From positions 1 to 32,738 of the forward strand of contig JAAZEB010000166.1 of assembly GCA_012512505.1 (NCBI GenBank): a DNA stretch of 32,738 nt. The letters are read 5' to 3'. The DNA comes from Armatimonadota bacterium. Its GTDB lineage: Bacteria; Armatimonadota; JAAZEB01. Position numbers and translations under genes: made by a program. The stretch's first letter is position 1. Each line of letters begins with the position of its first letter. The notes under the pieces are model-generated. The model did not search any database, had not been told where the DNA came from, and worked only from the letters and a program-made list of their open reading frames with translations. Positions 7,799-14,006 of this stretch are shown here, one piece after another.

Positions 7799-8680
7799 CT
7801 ACCAGCCGGCCTCGGCGCCGAAGCGGCGCACGAAGTCCTGGTCGTAGGCGTCGAGCGGGCCGGCGAACTCGTAGCAGACGTTGGCGGCATCGTTGCGGCC
7901 CAAGCGCAGGTAGATCTCGCCCAGGATGTGCTTGTACGAGCCGTTGTCCGGCCGAATGCGGATCGCGTTGCGGATGGAGCGGACGGCCTTCTCCGCCTGG
8001 CCTAACTGCAGATAGAGCGCGCCCAAGCGCAGGTGGTAATAGTCGTCCTGGTCGGCCAGTTCGGCGGCGATCTCCAGTTGGGCCAGCGCCTGATGTTGTT
8101 CGCCGCGCCGCAGGTGCAGCTCCGCCAGCCAGTAGCGGTAGAAGGCATCGGCCGGCTCGATCTCCACGGCGCGCGTCAGTTCGACGAGGGCGTCGTGCAG
8201 GAAGCCGGTGTGGATCAGGGCATCCGCCAGCCGGTAGCGGTAGTAGGCGTTCGTCTGATCCAGGTAGGCGGCCACCCGGTACTCGCGGATGGCGGCCTTG
8301 ACCCGGCCATAGCGGCGGTAAAGCTCCGCCAGCCCAAAGTGCGGCTCGGCGTCTTTGGGCGCCACGTTGATCGCCTTCTTGTACTGGGCGATGGCGCGGG
8401 CGCTGTTTTCGGTGTAGACGTAAGCATCCGCCAGGCGCGTGTGCGGCCGGGCCTCCTGCCCGCCCAGACGAACCGCCTGCCGGTACGCCTCGATGGCGCC
8501 GGCGATGTCGCCTTCGGCAGCCCGCTCGTCACCCCGGCGCAGGCACGTCTCGGGGGTCTCCTCGGCGGGCGGCGCCGACAACGCCTCAACCTTCCGAACG
8601 GTCTCCGGCTGCACATCCGGGAAGAAGCTCGTCTGGAAGAAGCGCTGCAGAGCCTCGACCGTGTCTCTCTCCGATCTCAT
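7799..8680 (-). CDS. Seven-repeat TPR protein
   Basis: 293-aa soluble protein built almost entirely of tetratricopeptide repeats. Seven 34-residue units start near residues 44, 78, 112, 146, 180, 214 and 248, with canonical A/G/Y/A/P positions (for example AIAQYKKAINVAPKDAEPHF). Such superhelices are scaffolds for protein-protein contacts; the partner is unknown. An N-terminal 40-residue segment is non-repeat. The start is ATG 8680 (MRSERD); an open extension upstream runs through the repeat array and is not coding. AGGAG lies about 13 bases upstream, a loose Shine-Dalgarno. The gene is preceded by the 79-bp repeat array, which would lie in its 5' leader if it is co-transcribed with dtd. Confidence 0.88.
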   Translation of the reverse strand: MRSERDTVEALQRFFQTSFFPDVQPETVRKVEALSAPPAEETPETCLRRGDERAAEGDIAGAIEAYRQAVRLGGQEARPHTRLADAYVYTENSARAIAQYKKAINVAPKDAEPHFGLAELYRRYGRVKAAIREYRVAAYLDQTNAYYRYRLADALIHTGFLHDALVELTRAVEIEPADAFYRYWLAELHLRRGEQHQALAQLEIAAELADQDDYYHLRLGALYLQLGQAEKAVRSIRNAIRIRPDNGSYKHILGEIYLRLGRNDAANVCYEFAGPLDAYDQDFVRRFGAEAGW

Positions 8681-8732
8681 CGAACGTCCAGCTCTCCTCT
8701 TCGTCCGGGTCTCCCGGTGATCAGGCGCTTCT

Positions 8733-9056
8733 GGGGCAATCTCCGTGCCGCGTGAGAGCCCCGAAAGTAGCGGGGTGCCGCTGCCATGCGGCCAGGATGC
8801 CCGATTGCTCGGGCACTTCAATGATCGCCCGAGAGTGTAGCGGAGTGCCACAGCAATGCGGCATCCCACAGTGCGAAGCCCGATAGCTCGGGCACTCCGA
8901 TAATCGCCCAGGTGAGTCACGGAGTGCCGCAGCAATGCGGCATCCCACAGTGCGAAGCCCGATTGCTCGGGCACTCCGGCAACCCCCCGGGAAAGTAGTG
9001 GAGTGCCGCAGCGATGCGGCATCCCAACTGCGGAGGCCCGATTGCTCGGGCACTCC
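8733..9056. repeat. Array of four structured repeats, 79-bp period
   Basis: Four units lie at 8772-8819 (48 bp), 8842-8898, 8921-8977 and 9000-9056 (57 bp each). They are separated by three spacers of exactly 22 bases that are themselves related. Each unit starts GGAGTGCC and ends GGCACTCC, so the ends pair as an outer stem. Inside are two hairpins. On the plus strand these are a TGCCGCA/TGCGGCA stem with loop GCAA (GCGA in unit 4), then GCCCGA/TCGGGC with loop TTGC (TAGC in unit 2). Units 2 and 3 differ at two positions. Unit 1 lacks part of the segment between the hairpins and has GGGGTGCC/GGCACTTC ends, which still pair through G-U. A decayed unit end may be present at 8733-8744. It lies between dtd and the TPR gene. 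It is not CRISPR: spacers are related, and the units are large and palindromic. Confidence 0.88.
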
Positions 9057-9086
9057 GGCTCCTATTCGTGCTTCTCGGATAGGTTC

Positions 9087-9536
9087 TCAGAACAGCCGGC
9101 GGCTATCCAGCAAGATTGTCACCGGGCCATCGTTGGTGATCTCCACCTGCATGTGGGCACCAAACCGGCCGAGTGCCACCGGGATTCCCTGCGCTTCGAG
9201 CCGTTCCACCACGCGCCAGTAGAGGGCCTCGGCCCGGTCGGGGGGCGCCGCCTGGGTGAAGCTGGGGCGGCGGCCCTTGCGGCAGTCGCCAAGGAGGGTG
9301 AACTGCGACACGGCGAGCACTCCGCCCCCGACCTCGCGAACGGAGCGGTTCATCTTCCCGTCGGCGTCCTCGAAGATGCGCAGGCCAGCCAGCTTGTCGG
9401 CGATGTAGCCGGCATCCTCCAGGGTGTCGTCGGTTTCCACGCCGATGAGGACCACCAGGCCCTGCCCAATCTGCCCGGTCGTCTCGCCGCCGACGGTGAC
9501 GCGCGCTCGCGCCGCGCGTTGGACTACCGCGCGCAT
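9087..9536 (-). CDS. dtd: D-aminoacyl-tRNA deacylase
   Basis: 149-aa enzyme that hydrolyses D-amino acids (and glycine) from mischarged tRNAs, protecting translation fidelity. The family signatures are intact: [17 protein letters not shown] (residues 77-93, with the active-site Thr80) and the Gly-cisPro motif NDGPVT (135-140). Length matches the usual 145-150. The start is ATG 9536 (MRAVVQRA) with GGAGGG a few bases upstream; the open frame continues upstream to 9869 only because stops are rare in this G+C content. It has its own promoter (9623-9652 on the minus strand), divergent from the PP2C gene. Confidence 0.96.
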   Translation of the reverse strand: MRAVVQRAARARVTVGGETTGQIGQGLVVLIGVETDDTLEDAGYIADKLAGLRIFEDADGKMNRSVREVGGGVLAVSQFTLLGDCRKGRRPSFTQAAPPDRAEALYWRVVERLEAQGIPVALGRFGAHMQVEITNDGPVTILLDSRRLF

Positions 9537-9622
9537 AAGGGCCCTCCGCTTGCCTGTGCCGGCGTCGCGCCCGGGCGCCCGAACCCTCGATTCTGCCGCG
9601 CTGGATGCCTCATGACACGGGT

Positions 9623-9652
9623 ATTGTAGCACGATCCCGCGGGCGATGTAAA
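9623..9652 (-). promoter_or_regulatory. Divergent promoter for dtd
   Basis: On the minus strand TTTACA (9652-9647) and TACAAT (9628-9623) are spaced by 18 bases, a good sigma70-type match. The start site should fall near 9616, giving a leader of about 80 bases before dtd. Its -35 element lies in the left arm of the inverted repeat at 9633-9695. Confidence 0.75.
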
Positions 9653-9695
9653 GGAAGGGCCGCCGCGCATCGTCTTTACATCTCGCGGCGGGATC
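9633..9695. promoter_or_regulatory. Inverted repeat spanning divergent promoters
   Basis: The left arm at 9633-9653 starts GATCCCGC and ends GATGTAAAG. The right arm at 9674-9695 starts CTTTACATC and ends GCGGGATC. The arms are near-perfect inverted copies separated by 20 bases. Each arm carries one of the two outward-facing -35 hexamers (TTTACA) plus part of its spacer. The shared spacer bases are not part of any promoter consensus, which suggests a dyad operator that co-regulates dtd and the PP2C-kinase operon. Confidence 0.6.
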
Positions 9696-9704
9696 AGGTA
9701 TGAT
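9675..9704 (+). promoter_or_regulatory. Promoter for the PP2C-kinase operon
   Basis: TTTACA at 9675-9680 and TATGAT at 9699-9704 with an 18-base spacer. Transcription should start near 9711. The -35 lies in the right arm of the inverted repeat shared with the dtd promoter. Because an in-frame ATG at 9700 overlaps the -10 element, the real PP2C start must be downstream. Confidence 0.75.
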
Positions 9705-9768
9705 AGGTGCAGCACGGATGGGGGCGACCAGGGTCAGCGCTCCTCGGTCACCCTTGGGGAGATGCCTC

Positions 9769-10767
9769 GTGGAGAACGCGTCGGCCACCAGCAAAGAGGG
9801 AACCAGCGACGAGCGCGAGATTACCGCGCCGCTCGATGTGCAGTCGCTGCAGGATGCCTGGGACCGCATCGAGGCGCGCCCGCCGGAGACGCACGTCTAC
9901 CTGACGGTGGGCGCCAAGACCGATCTGGGCCGGGTGCGCGAGAACAACGAGGATAAATTCGACTATCTTGAGCCGGAGCAGCCCGCCGTCCTCAGCACGC
10001 GCGGCCGCTTCTACGCCGTGGCCGATGGCATGGGCGGACACGCCGCCGGTCAGATCGCCGCCGAACTGGCGCTGAAGAGCGTCATCCGCAAGTACTACGC
10101 CAACACCAGTGACGACCTGGAGACGGCGCTGGTGGCGGCCATTCAGTATGCCAACGCGCTGGTGCGCGACACGGCGGCGACGATCCCCGGGCGCGCCGGC
10201 ATGGGCACCACCCTCACCGCCGCCGTTGTTCACGAAGGCGACCTGATCGTGGCCCAGGTGGGCGACTCGCGCCTCTACCTGATCCGCGACGGCGCGATCC
10301 GGCAGGTGACCCAGGACCACTCGTGGGTGGCCGAGCAGGTTCGCCTGGGCGCGCTGGACCCGGCCGCCGCCGCGCGCTCACCCTTCCGCAACGTGATCAC
10401 CCGCTCCCTTGGCGCCGAGCCGGAGGTGGAGGTGGATCTCTACCGCGAGGCGCTGCAGCCGGGCGACGTGGTGCTCCTCTGCACCGATGGGCTTTCCGGC
10501 TTGCTGGACGACCCGACGATCGCCGCCATCGCCGCGGAGGCCCCTCCCTCGGTAGCCTGCCTGGAGCTGATCGACGCCGCGAACGAGAACGGCGGGCGCG
10601 ACAACATCACGGTGCTGCTGCTGCGCATCGACGCGATCGTGCCGTTTGCTTCCCGCCCGGAGCCGGCCACTGCCGCCGCGCCGCCGGGCCCAGACCCAGA
10701 CCCGGATCCACCCGCCCGCGAGCCAGCGCCGGCCAGGCGCCGCTCGCCGCTGCGGTGGTGGCGGTAG
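9769..10767 (+). CDS. PP2C-family protein serine/threonine phosphatase
   Basis: 332-aa Mn/Mg-dependent phosphatase that would reverse phosphorylation by the kinase encoded next door. PPM motifs in order: RENNED (57-62), ADGMGGH (85-91, metal-binding Asp86), [27 protein letters not shown] and [11 protein letters not shown] near the domain end. A Pro-rich C-terminal tail ([14 protein letters not shown]) follows, with no membrane segment. The start is GTG 9769, with GGGGAG at 9756-9761 and 7-base spacing. In-frame ATGs at 9700 and 9718 lie in or just after the promoter and are rejected. The kinase starts 9 bases after the stop, so the pair is an operon, as is common for bacterial STK/STP modules. 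Confidence 0.93.
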   Translation: MENASATSKEGTSDEREITAPLDVQSLQDAWDRIEARPPETHVYLTVGAKTDLGRVRENNEDKFDYLEPEQPAVLSTRGRFYAVADGMGGHAAGQIAAELALKSVIRKYYANTSDDLETALVAAIQYANALVRDTAATIPGRAGMGTTLTAAVVHEGDLIVAQVGDSRLYLIRDGAIRQVTQDHSWVAEQVRLGALDPAAAARSPFRNVITRSLGAEPEVEVDLYREALQPGDVVLLCTDGLSGLLDDPTIAAIAAEAPPSVACLELIDAANENGGRDNITVLLLRIDAIVPFASRPEPATAAAPPGPDPDPDPPAREPAPARRRSPLRWWR

Positions 10768-10776
10768 GCGGTCATC

Positions 10777-12411
10777 ATGGCGGCCAACCGGCTGAAGCGC
10801 TATCAAATCATCCGTGAGATCGCGCGCAGCAACGACATCGTCTATGAGGCGCACGATCCGCAAACAGGCCGCCGCATCGCCATCAAGGAGCTTTCCATCC
10901 CGCCGACGCTCACCGGGCAGGCGCGGCACGAGCGCATCGAGCGCTTCCGGCGCGAGGGCCGCGCCGCCGGCACCCTCTCGCCGCACCCCCACATCGTCAC
11001 CATCTTCGACGTGGACCACGAGGGCGACCGCTACTTCATCGCCATGGAGTACCTGGAGGGGAAGCCCCTGCGCGACCTGCTGCAGATGAACGGCGCCCTC
11101 CCGGTGGAGCGCGCGCGGCAGACGGCGCTACAGGTGTGTGACGCCCTGGAGCACGCCCACGCTCGCGGCGTCATTCACCGCGACATCAAGCCGGATAATA
11201 TCCACATCCTGCCCGGCGACGTGGTGAAGCTGACCGACTTCGGCATCGCCCGCATCAGCGCCGACCCGTCGATCACCAGCGACGGGCAGGTGTTCGGCAC
11301 GCCCAGCTACATGTCGCCGGAGCAGATTGCCGGCAAGGCGGTGGACGCGCGCACCGACATCTACTCGCTCGGGGTGACGCTCTACGAGATGCTCACCGGC
11401 CGCAAGCCGTTCACCGGCGACAGCGTGGTGACGATCACCTACAACATTATGAACCAGGAGCCGCCGCCGATGCCCGGCGTGCCGCCCGACCTGCAGCAGG
11501 TGGTGTTCCGGGCCATGGCCAAGGCGCCGGAGGATCGCTACCAGTCCGCCGCCGCGATGCGCCAGGCGCTGCAAGGTGCCCGGACGACGGTCGGCGCTGG
11601 CGCTGCCGCCGCGGCCACGATCCTGCCCGGGAGCGCTCCGCCCCCACTCGCCACCCCCCACACGCCGCCCGCCGGCCCGGAGCCAACGCAGCCGGAGCCG
11701 CCACCTCTCTACCTGCCGCGGCGCCCCTCGACCGCAGCCAAGGTGTTGCGGCGCCACGGGCACTTCCTGTCGGTGCTGATGGTCGCGGTGGTGCTGGCCC
11801 TGGCCAGCGTCCTCTTCATCTGGGCGGCAAGCAAGGCCTATCAGAGCTACCAGACGCGCGCCCGGGAGGCGCAGGCGGCGCTGATCGTGCGGCAGGGCGT
11901 GGAGCTGTTCCACGACAAGCGGTACGCCGAGGCGGTGCGCGAGTTCCGCCGGGCAATCGAGCTTGCGCCAGGGAGCGAAACCGCGCGCATCGCCTCCAGC
12001 AACGCGGCGGCCGCCCTGATCGAGCAGGGAAATGCCCTGCTCAAGCGCCGGCCCACCCAGGCGGTGGAGTTGTACCAGGCCGCGCTGCAGTACGAGCCGC
12101 GCTCGGTGATCGCCTACTACGGCCTGGGGATGGCTTACCACAACCTGAACCGCTTCCGTGAGGCGATCAGCGCCTGGGAGTGGGTGATTCAGAACGCCCC
12201 GGACGACCCGGTGGCGGCCGAGGCACGCCACAGCGTGGCGGTGGTCTACTTCAACCTGGGGATGCAGGCGCTCAGCCGGGGCCGCTACGAGGAAGCCACC
12301 GCCGCCTGGGAGCGGTGCATCAACACCGACCCGCTGAGCGACGTTGCCCGCATGGCCGAGGCCGAGCGCGAGCGACTCCTCGGCCACCGCCTGGGGATCC
12401 CCTTTCCCTGA
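10777..12411 (+). CDS. Membrane-anchored Ser/Thr protein kinase with C-terminal TPRs
   Basis: 544-aa Hanks-type kinase. Catalytic elements present: Lys37 (IAIKEL), alphaC Glu60, HRDIKPDN (134-141, catalytic Asp136), DFG (154-156) and SYMSPEQ (about 177-183). The Gly-rich ATP loop is absent: where GxGxxG is expected the sequence reads IREIARSNDIVYEA. A Pro/Ala-rich juxtamembrane linker (about 268-325) leads to one transmembrane helix near 328-351. About 190 residues of TPR-like repeats follow (for example AVREFRRAIELAPGSE, AVELYQAALQYEPRS), predicted outside the cytoplasm. This suggests a receptor-type kinase whose TPR domain senses an envelope protein or ligand. It lies immediately downstream of the PP2C gene. 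The kinase call is secure; ATP binding with an altered loop is unproven. Confidence 0.93.
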   Translation: MAANRLKRYQIIREIARSNDIVYEAHDPQTGRRIAIKELSIPPTLTGQARHERIERFRREGRAAGTLSPHPHIVTIFDVDHEGDRYFIAMEYLEGKPLRDLLQMNGALPVERARQTALQVCDALEHAHARGVIHRDIKPDNIHILPGDVVKLTDFGIARISADPSITSDGQVFGTPSYMSPEQIAGKAVDARTDIYSLGVTLYEMLTGRKPFTGDSVVTITYNIMNQEPPPMPGVPPDLQQVVFRAMAKAPEDRYQSAAAMRQALQGARTTVGAGAAAAATILPGSAPPPLATPHTPPAGPEPTQPEPPPLYLPRRPSTAAKVLRRHGHFLSVLMVAVVLALASVLFIWAASKAYQSYQTRAREAQAALIVRQGVELFHDKRYAEAVREFRRAIELAPGSETARIASSNAAAALIEQGNALLKRRPTQAVELYQAALQYEPRSVIAYYGLGMAYHNLNRFREAISAWEWVIQNAPDDPVAAEARHSVAVVYFNLGMQALSRGRYEEATAAWERCINTDPLSDVARMAEAERERLLGHRLGIPFP

Positions 12412-12451
12412 GTTCCCCTCGGCGCGGGCGGAAGGGTGAGGGAGCCGCGGT

Positions 12452-12928
12452 ATGCTGAAACGGATCGAGGATCACCTGCTGGATCGCCTGGTCGCCGCGG
12501 CGAAGGCCTCCCCGCGCCGCCGGCGCAACCACGACTTCCACCGTTGGGAAGAGCCGGTCCAGCGTCTCCTGAACGCCCTGGAGCCGGACACCTACATCCG
12601 CCCCCACCGCCACCAGAACCCGGATAAGGTGGAGGTGTTCCTCTGCCTGCGCGGGCGGGTGGCGGTCCTCACCTTCGATGAGGAAGGCCGCCTGGCCGAG
12701 ACGTGCGTCTTATCGCCTGGCGGGCCGGCGCATGGCGCGGAGGTGCCGCCACGCACCTGGCACGCCCTGGTGGCGCTGGAACCAGGCTCGGCGATCTTCG
12801 AGGTGAAAGAAGGCCCTTACGACCCGGCCACCGACAAGGAGTTTGCCTCCTGGGCGCCGGCGGAGGGCACCCCGGAGGCGGCGCTGTACCTGGAGCAACT
12901 GCGCGCGGCGGTGATAGGTGATAGGTGA
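12452..12928 (+). CDS. WbuC-like cupin-fold metalloprotein
   Basis: 158-aa single-domain cupin. Metal-ligand candidates are His52 and His54 (YIRPHRHQNPDK), Glu61 and His104 (PPRTWHAL). The C-terminal FEVKEGPYDPATDKEFASW is characteristic of WbuC-family proteins, often found with polysaccharide-biosynthesis genes; their reaction is uncertain. It starts 40 bases after the kinase stop, probably in the same operon. The last five codons and the TGA stop (12914-12928) are encoded by the heptamer repeat tract, so the C-terminal VIGDR tail is repeat-derived. Confidence 0.85.
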   Translation: MLKRIEDHLLDRLVAAAKASPRRRRNHDFHRWEEPVQRLLNALEPDTYIRPHRHQNPDKVEVFLCLRGRVAVLTFDEEGRLAETCVLSPGGPAHGAEVPPRTWHALVALEPGSAIFEVKEGPYDPATDKEFASWAPAEGTPEAALYLEQLRAAVIGDR

Positions 12929-12994
12929 CAGGTGATAGGTGACAGGTGATAGGTGACAGGTGATAGGTAACAGGTGATAGGTGTTAGGTGTCAG
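12911..12994. repeat. Heptamer tandem repeat, 12 units
   Basis: Twelve tandem 7-bp units of GTGATAG/GTGACAG, with single variants GTAACAG, GTGTTAG and GTGTCAG. They overlap the 3' end of the cupin gene and lead directly into the palindromic element at 13001. Short heptamer tandem repeats of this type are known from cyanobacteria and other large bacterial genomes. Confidence 0.95.
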
Positions 12995-13000
12995 GGTTTG

Positions 13001-13070
13001 TAGGGGCGAAACAACCGGCGTCTCTGACGTTGGTGCATACGCGTCCATATGGCCGCTGGTTGCTTCGCCC
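13001..13070 (+). repeat. Palindromic interspersed element, copy 1
   Basis: 70-bp element. The left arm starts at 13001 with TAGGGGCGAAACAACCGGC and the right arm is GCTGGTTGCTTCGCCC at 13055-13070. The 16-bp arms pair with two mismatches around a 35-base loop that contains TCTGACGT. The same structure, with the same loop length, occurs inverted at 17195-17266. It carries no ORF, so it is a MITE-like or REP-like element. Confidence 0.8.
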
Positions 13071-13090
13071 GTGCGGCCCATCGGTGCCCG

Positions 13091-13125
13091 GTGACAGGTA
13101 GGCATCCCCCGGGTTCGTAGGGGCG
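13091..13125 (+). repeat. Truncated composite repeat fragment
   Basis: One heptamer-like GTGACAG followed by the CCCGGGTTCGTAGGGGCG junction. This matches the heptamer-to-palindrome junction of the 17195-17341 copy (read on the minus strand) but stops after GGGGCG. It is probably the remnant of a second insertion or of a tandem duplication. Confidence 0.55.
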
Positions 13126-13147
13126 CGTTGGCCCGCCGCGATTTTGG

Positions 13148-13176
13148 TTGACGGCGTACCTGCCGATTGTTATAAT
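13148..13176 (+). promoter_or_regulatory. Strong sigma70-type promoter for nfeD-flotillin
   Basis: TTGACG at 13148-13153 and TATAAT at 13171-13176 with a 17-base spacer: eleven of twelve consensus positions match. Initiation near 13183 leaves a leader of about 200 bases, with no recognised structure, before the ATG at 13386. It lies just downstream of the repeat cluster, so the repeats do not separate the promoter from its genes. Confidence 0.85.
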
Positions 13177-13385
13177 GGCGGCGGTAGCGAGCCGGTCGGG
13201 GGCCTGCCCCGTGGCACCGGCTGCACCCGACTCCTTCCTAATCGGCGCAGCCGGCTTCCTCTCGGCCTCTCTTTGACCGTAACGCCCACTGTAACGCCTT
13301 GCCGTATTCGCGGGTGGATGGGGCACACCGAGTAGCCTTATCCATCCGGTTGCCATTCCCGGGCCTGCCGGGGGGAGTGACCAGC

Positions 13386-14006
13386 ATGGATGTCTACATC
13401 TTTGCGGGTATCGGCCTGTTCGGGGTTCTCTTCATCATCCTCTCGTTCGTGATGGGGGAGCTGGGCCACCTCGGGGACGTCGGCGACGCCGGCCACGAGA
13501 TTCACCTCGGCGAGGGGGACGCGGGCCATGAGCTGCACGCCGATGCTGCCGATGATGCTCCGGGGCCGCTGAGCCTGCGCGTCATCTCCATCTTCCTCAG
13601 TTCGTTCGGGCTGGTCGGCGCCGCTTGCCGGCTGAGCGGCCTGCAGACGCGCACCAGCGCGGCGCTGGGCGTCGGCGTCGGCATCCTGCTCGGGTGGGTA
13701 GTGTGGCGGTTCATGCGCCTGCTATGGGCCCAGGGTGGCAGCAGCCATCTGCGGGCCGCCGAGCTGGCTGGAAGCCTGGGGGAGGTGACCGTCGCCATCC
13801 CGGCGTCGGGCCCGGGCCAGGTGGCCTGCGTCGTCGATGACGCGCGCACCTACCAGGTCGCTCGCTCCGCCACCGGCACGGAGATCCCCCTCGGCTCCCA
13901 GGTCCGCGTCACCGCGGTGTCCGCCGACGGCGTCCTGGTGGAGCCGGTGACGCCCGATGCCGCGGCGACGGTCGACGCGCTTCGAAGGAGGTCGCACGAT
14001 GGCTAA
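13386..14006 (+). CDS. NfeD/YuaF-like membrane protein
   Basis: 206 aa. Transmembrane helix 1 spans about residues 4-24. A His/Asp/Glu/Gly-rich loop at 27-51 follows (repeated DAGHE). Helices 2 and 3 lie at about 63-85 and 90-115. A C-terminal beta-rich domain at about 122-188 is consistent with the NfeD OB fold. Short NfeD-type proteins pair with flotillins in bacterial membrane microdomains. The start is ATG 13386 with GGGGGAG at 13371-13377. The stop overlaps the flotillin start by 8 bases, so expression is coupled, as in the B. subtilis yuaF-floT arrangement. The acidic/His-rich loop could bind metal; this is inference. Confidence 0.85.
   Translation: MDVYIFAGIGLFGVLFIILSFVMGELGHLGDVGDAGHEIHLGEGDAGHELHADAADDAPGPLSLRVISIFLSSFGLVGAACRLSGLQTRTSAALGVGVGILLGWVVWRFMRLLWAQGGSSHLRAAELAGSLGEVTVAIPASGPGQVACVVDDARTYQVARSATGTEIPLGSQVRVTAVSADGVLVEPVTPDAAATVDALRRRSHDG

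Noticed and set aside
7740-7803. Possible bidirectional terminator between the large kinase and TPR genes (GGTAGC...GCTACC with CGAGCC/GGCTCG)
   Set aside because: Stems are short and the enclosed loops long; no T-run on either strand.
8681-9053. Upstream extension of the TPR gene and a 110-codon frame through the repeat array
   Set aside because: The translated sequence is just the structured repeat read as protein (CRxARAIGLRTVGC); no ribosome site and no domain.
8733-9056. CRISPR array
   Set aside because: Units are 48-57 bp and internally palindromic, the 22-bp spacers resemble one another, and no cas gene is nearby.
9537-9869. Longer dtd start at 9869
   Set aside because: It would run through both promoters and the PP2C start; the family N-terminus begins at MRAVVQRA, which has its own GGAGGG.
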